This document shows positions 59,460-64,000 of a stretch of 64,000 nt of DNA, piece after piece. Source of the stretch: Pseudomonas sp. P818 (GTDB lineage: Bacteria > Pseudomonadota > Gammaproteobacteria > Pseudomonadales > Pseudomonadaceae). Made by a program: the position numbers and the translations under genes. The stretch is taken from NCBI RefSeq assembly GCF_000418555.1, contig NZ_ATKM01000019.1:1-64000 (forward strand), in the 5' to 3' direction. Positions within the stretch are counted from its first letter, which is position 1, and each line of letters opens with the position of its first letter. Under the pieces are notes generated by a model. It saw nothing but the letters and a program-made list of their open reading frames with translations, did no database searches and was not told the DNA's origin.

Positions 59460-61032
59460 AGCCAGCGTGGCCATTCGCCCGCGTAGCGCCTGGGAAGCCA
59501 TCGACCTCGGCGTGCTGCTCGCCCGTCGTCACGCCGGCCTGCTGATGGCCAGCTGGGCGCTGGTCACCCTGCCGCTGTTCGCCCTGCTCTGCGCCCTGCT
59601 CTGGCAGTATCCGGGCTGGGCCATCTTCCTGTTCTGGTGGCTCAAACCCGCCTATGAACGGCTGCCGCTGTACATTCTTTCGCAGGCCCTGTTCGGCAAT
59701 ACGCCTTCGCTGAAACAATCGCTGCGCGCACTGTCGAAACTGCTGTGGCCACAGTTGCTGGCCAGCCTGACCTGGCGCCGTCTGAGCCCGACACGCAGCT
59801 TCGATCTGCCCGTGCTGCAGCTCGAAGGCCTGTCCGGCCAGGCGCGTAGCCAGCGCCTGGTAGTGCTCGGCCAGCGTGACAGCGCCGCCGCTACCTGGCT
59901 GACACTGGTGGGCGTGCACCTGGAAATGGCCCTGTGGATGGGCCTTGTCGCCCTGTTCTACCTGATGCTGCCGCAGCAGGTGGAGCTGGACTGGACCTGG
60001 GAAAGCCTGATCGCCGCCAGCAGCGGTCAGTGGCTGTGGCTGGAGCACCTGTCCAACCTGCTCTACGTGCTGCTGCTCATCCTCTGGGAACCGGTCTACG
60101 TCGCCTGCGGCTTCACCCTATACCTCAACCGCCGTACCGCCCTGGAAGCCTGGGATATCGAACTGACCTTCCGCCGTCTGCGCCAGCGCCTGACCGGCAG
60201 CGCCTACGCCCTGCTGCTCGGTTGCGCCGTCCTGCTGGCACAGCTGCCAGGCGACGCCTGGGCCGACACGCCGCCGATCGTCAGCGAAGAGGTCGAGCAG
60301 ACCGACGCACAAGGCCCCGACGCCCCGCGCATGCTCAAGCAGCCGCTGACCAGCCAGGCCGCGCGCGCCAGCATCGAAGCGCTGCTTGACGAGCCGCCCT
60401 TCCAGCACCGCGAAACCGTCACACGCTGGCGCCTGGGGGAGGAAAAACCTGCCGAGGAGCCCAAACCGGAAGACGTCGAAGCCTTCCTCGACATGCTCAA
60501 GAACCTGCTCAAACTCGGCGAATGGTGGAAGAGCCTGGATGTCGTTGCGCAAGTCTTCGAAGTACTGCTGTGGGCGGCGCTGGCTGCGCTGCTGGCCTTC
60601 GTCTTGTGGCGCTACCGCGAGTGGCTGCAGGCCTTTGGCGAACGCATCGGCCTGCCGACGCGGCGACGGCCGGTGGCGCCACAACAACTCTTTGGCCTTG
60701 AACTGGCCCCGGAGAGCCTGCCCGATGATGTCGCCAGCGAAGCTGAGCGGCTCTGGGCCGAACAACCGCGCGCGGCACTGGGCCTGCTCTACCGCGCCCT
60801 GCTCAGCCGCCTGCTACACGAACACCGCCTGCCCCTGAAGCAGTCGCACACCGAAGGCGAAGTGCTGCACCTGGTCGCCAGCCTCGAGCAGCAGAACCTG
60901 GAGGACTACAGTCGTCAGCTCACCCTGCATTGGCAGGCCCTGGCCTATGGACATCGCCTGCCTGCCGAATCGCTGCGTCAGGGCCTGTGTCAGGGCTGGC
61001 GCAGCCTGTTCGGCCAGGAGCGTGCGGCATGA
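59446..61032 (+). CDS. DUF4129 membrane protein
   Basis: This 528-residue protein has an N-terminal set of membrane helices. One helix near residue 260 (ALLLGCAVLLAQLPG) is followed by an acidic periplasmic stretch (ADTPPIVSEEVEQTDAQG). A further helix around residue 370 is followed by a cytosolic C-terminal DUF4129-like domain (SEAERLWAEQPRAALGLLYRALLSRLLHEHRLPLK). It overlaps its neighbours by 14 and 4 nt. The function is unknown. Confidence 0.8.
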   Translation: MRLTEASVAIRPRSAWEAIDLGVLLARRHAGLLMASWALVTLPLFALLCALLWQYPGWAIFLFWWLKPAYERLPLYILSQALFGNTPSLKQSLRALSKLLWPQLLASLTWRRLSPTRSFDLPVLQLEGLSGQARSQRLVVLGQRDSAAATWLTLVGVHLEMALWMGLVALFYLMLPQQVELDWTWESLIAASSGQWLWLEHLSNLLYVLLLILWEPVYVACGFTLYLNRRTALEAWDIELTFRRLRQRLTGSAYALLLGCAVLLAQLPGDAWADTPPIVSEEVEQTDAQGPDAPRMLKQPLTSQAARASIEALLDEPPFQHRETVTRWRLGEEKPAEEPKPEDVEAFLDMLKNLLKLGEWWKSLDVVAQVFEVLLWAALAALLAFVLWRYREWLQAFGERIGLPTRRRPVAPQQLFGLELAPESLPDDVASEAERLWAEQPRAALGLLYRALLSRLLHEHRLPLKQSHTEGEVLHLVASLEQQNLEDYSRQLTLHWQALAYGHRLPAESLRQGLCQGWRSLFGQERAA

Positions 61033-62215
61033 GTCGGCGCGCCGGTTTCATCCTCGCCATCGCCCTGCTGCTGATACTGGGGCTGATCGCCAGCTACGTG
61101 TTGGGCAAACTCGAACCCTATGAAGACGTGATCGAGCACGGCCCGGCCCCCGAGGTTGCCAGCAGCCCTTACCTGGCAGCCGAGCACTTCCTGCGCAAAC
61201 AGGGTATTGCCGCACGCCGCGCCGAAGGCCTGGATGTGCTCGATGGCCTGCCCAGCGAGGGCCAGACCCTGATGTTGCTGGCCGACCGCGGCAACATGAC
61301 GCCACGTCAGGTCGAACGCGTGCTGCAATGGACGGCCAACGGCGGTCACCTGCTGTTCATCGCCGAACGCCTGTGGGACGAAGAGGAAGGCAAGAGCGGC
61401 GACCTGCTGCTCGATCTGCTCGGCATCCAGCAGTACATGAGCGACGAGCTGGACGATGAAGAGACCAGCGAGGCACCAGCGGAAAGCGAAAAGAACGAAG
61501 AGCAGGAGGCCTACCCGCAGCTCACCAAGCTCTACCTGGAGAATGAGCAGGCGCCGGCCTATATCGCCTTCGACACCGATTTTCACCTGTACGACGCGCA
61601 GAACCGTGCCCACGCCTGGGCCAATAGCGAGGCCGCCACGCACCTGCTGCAGCTGTACCACGGCGACGGCCTGATCACCGTACTGAGCGATCCGTGGATC
61701 TGGCAGAACCGCAACATCAACGAATACGACCATGCCTGGCTGCTCTGGTATCTGAGCCAGGACAGCGCCGTGACCCTGCTCTACCACGCCGACAGCGACG
61801 GCCTGGCGCGCCTGCTGCTGCGCCATTTCCCGCTGGCCTTGCTGGTGCTGGCGCTGCTGATCATCGCCAGCCTGTGGCACGTCGGCATGCGCCACGGCCC
61901 GCTGCAGGCCCCAGCCAGCCGAGCAAGGCGTCAGCTCGAGGAACACCTGCGCGGCAGCGCCGACTTCCTCCTGCGTCGCAGTGGCCAGCACAGTCTGCTC
62001 AAGGGCCTGCAACAGGACATCAACCGCCGTGCGCGGCGCCGCTACCCCGGCTTCGAGAAGCTCGCGGTAGCCGATCAGTGGCAGGTGCTCGGTCGCCTGA
62101 CCCGCCTGCCCGCCAAGGACATCAGCCAGGCCATGCGCCCATTGCCGCCGCAACGCCTGTCCGCCAGTGACTTCACCCGCCAGGTCGCCCACCTGCAAAC
62201 CCTCAGGAATGCCCT

Positions 62216-62219
<4 letters not shown>
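61029..62219 (+). CDS. DUF4350 membrane-anchored protein
   Basis: This 396-residue protein has an N-terminal helix (FILAIALLLILGLIASYVL), a periplasmic GATase-like DUF4350 domain (SSPYLAAEHFLRKQGIAARR, LLADRGNMTPRQVERVLQWTANGGHLLFIAERLWD) and a second helix near residue 275, with a cytosolic tail. It overlaps both neighbours by four bases. Confidence 0.82.
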
Positions 62220-63246
<1,027 letters not shown>

Positions 63247-63250
<4 letters not shown>

Positions 63251-64000
63251 AACCTTCGCGCCTGCTCCTCGGGCTGCTCGGCGGCCTGTTCGCCGCTGCC
63301 GTGCTGCTCGGCGCCTTGCCCCTGCTCGGCATTCGCCTGGCAGACAGCCTGATGCCAGTGGCCTGGGGGCTGTTGCTGGCCTTGCTGCTGATCGCCGTCG
63401 TCGATGCCTTGTGGCTGCGCCGCCAGCGCTCGCCGCGTCTGGAGCGCGTACTGCCCGGAAATCTGCCGCTGGGACGCTGGAGCGAGGTGCAACTGATCGC
63501 CCATCACGACTTCGCTCAGACACAGGAAATCGAGGTCTTCGATCATGTGCCTGAAGGCATGGCCTTCGACTTCCTGCCGCAACGCATCGCCTTGCACCCC
63601 GGCCAGCAGACGCGACTCAGCTATCGCCTCAAGCCGCTGATCCGCGGGCACTTCCATTTCGCCCGGTGCGAGCTGAAGCTGCCCAGCCCACTGCGCCTGT
63701 GGCAGGCCAGGCGCCTGCTGCCGCTGGAAGGTGAAAGCCGCGTTTACCCGGATTTCGCTCGCCTCTATGGCGCGCAGCTCAAGGCCGTGGACGACTGGCT
63801 GAGCCAGCTGGGCGTGCGCCAGCGCCCGCGCCGCGGCCTGGGCCTGGAGTTTCACCAGCTGCGCGAATTTCGTGACGGCGACACCCTGCGCCAGATCGAC
63901 TGGAAGGCCACCGCGCGCAAGCGCACGCCCATCGCTCGCGAATACCAGGACGAACGCGACCAGCAAATCGTCTTTTTGCTCGATTGCGGCCGCCGCATGC
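63247..64000 (+). CDS. DUF58 protein (3' end outside window)
   Basis: 251 residues are visible. Two membrane helices lie at residues ~5-25 and ~30-55, followed by a beta-rich region and the DUF58 signature LEFHQLREFRDGDTLRQIDWKATARKR. A VWA-like strand (QQIVFLLDCGRRM) begins at the edge. It is the usual partner of MoxR. The 3' end is cut by the window. Confidence 0.9.

Overview
The window is GC-rich Gammaproteobacterial chromosome, almost certainly Pseudomonas. Evidence is the MvaT-type nucleoid protein, the RDD/SpoIIM/DUF4129/DUF4350/MoxR/DUF58 membrane cluster and the imelysin/DUF1513 cluster. A P. mendocina-like lineage is the best guess, because the heme-dependent dimethylamine demethylase genes found here are best known from that group. 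The species assignment is inference.

The first 36 kb is dominated by methylated-amine use as a nitrogen and C1 source. In metabolic order the genes are an Amt channel (2417-3787) with a 59-residue single-pass membrane protein behind it; a dimethylamine monooxygenase cluster on the minus strand (dmmA-dmmB-dmmC plus a GcvT-like dmmD that carries an internal deletion and frameshift, 7015-10658); the synthetic half of the N-methylglutamate pathway on the minus strand (gmaS, mgsA, mgsB, mgsC, 21492 down to 16958) with a divergent XRE-cupin regulator; and the oxidative half, purU-folD-mgdABCD (29301-36361, plus strand), followed by an IclR regulator. Together they would convert dimethylamine to methylamine, then gamma-glutamylmethylamide, N-methylglutamate, glutamate and a C1 unit on tetrahydrofolate. 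Sigma-54-like promoters precede amt, dmmA and gmaS, an NtrC-like site lies upstream of gmaS, and related AT-rich dyads occur near four of the pathway promoters, so nitrogen limitation plus a dedicated regulator probably control the set.

The same stretch holds four methyl-accepting chemotaxis proteins of different sensor type (cytosolic PAS, 4-helix bundle, dCache, NIT), three of them preceded by sigma-28-like promoters. It also holds a PAS-PAS-GAF-GGDEF-EAL protein, a GlxA-type AraC regulator, a thioesterase, and an IclR/FAD-oxidoreductase divergent pair.

From 37 to 51 kb there are accessory metabolic genes: a tandem-SH3/C39-like protein; a di-heme oxidoreductase (frameshifted), imelysin and DUF1513 cluster; and an oxidative hexuronate module (LacI regulator, uronate dehydrogenase, SMP-30 lactonase, TRAP transporter DctPQM, DMT permease, GntR regulator, aldose 1-epimerase).

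From 51 to 64 kb the content is mostly core: a HerA-like ATPase, a CBS protein, a second purU, mvaT, sbcB and the MoxR-type membrane operon, which runs off the right edge. Mobile or repetitive DNA includes a 147-bp MITE-like element that supplies the stop codon of a chemoreceptor gene, a 514-bp nested inverted-repeat element, and REP-like hairpins inside and after the mgd operon. I see no tRNA, rRNA, CRISPR array or complete insertion sequence.
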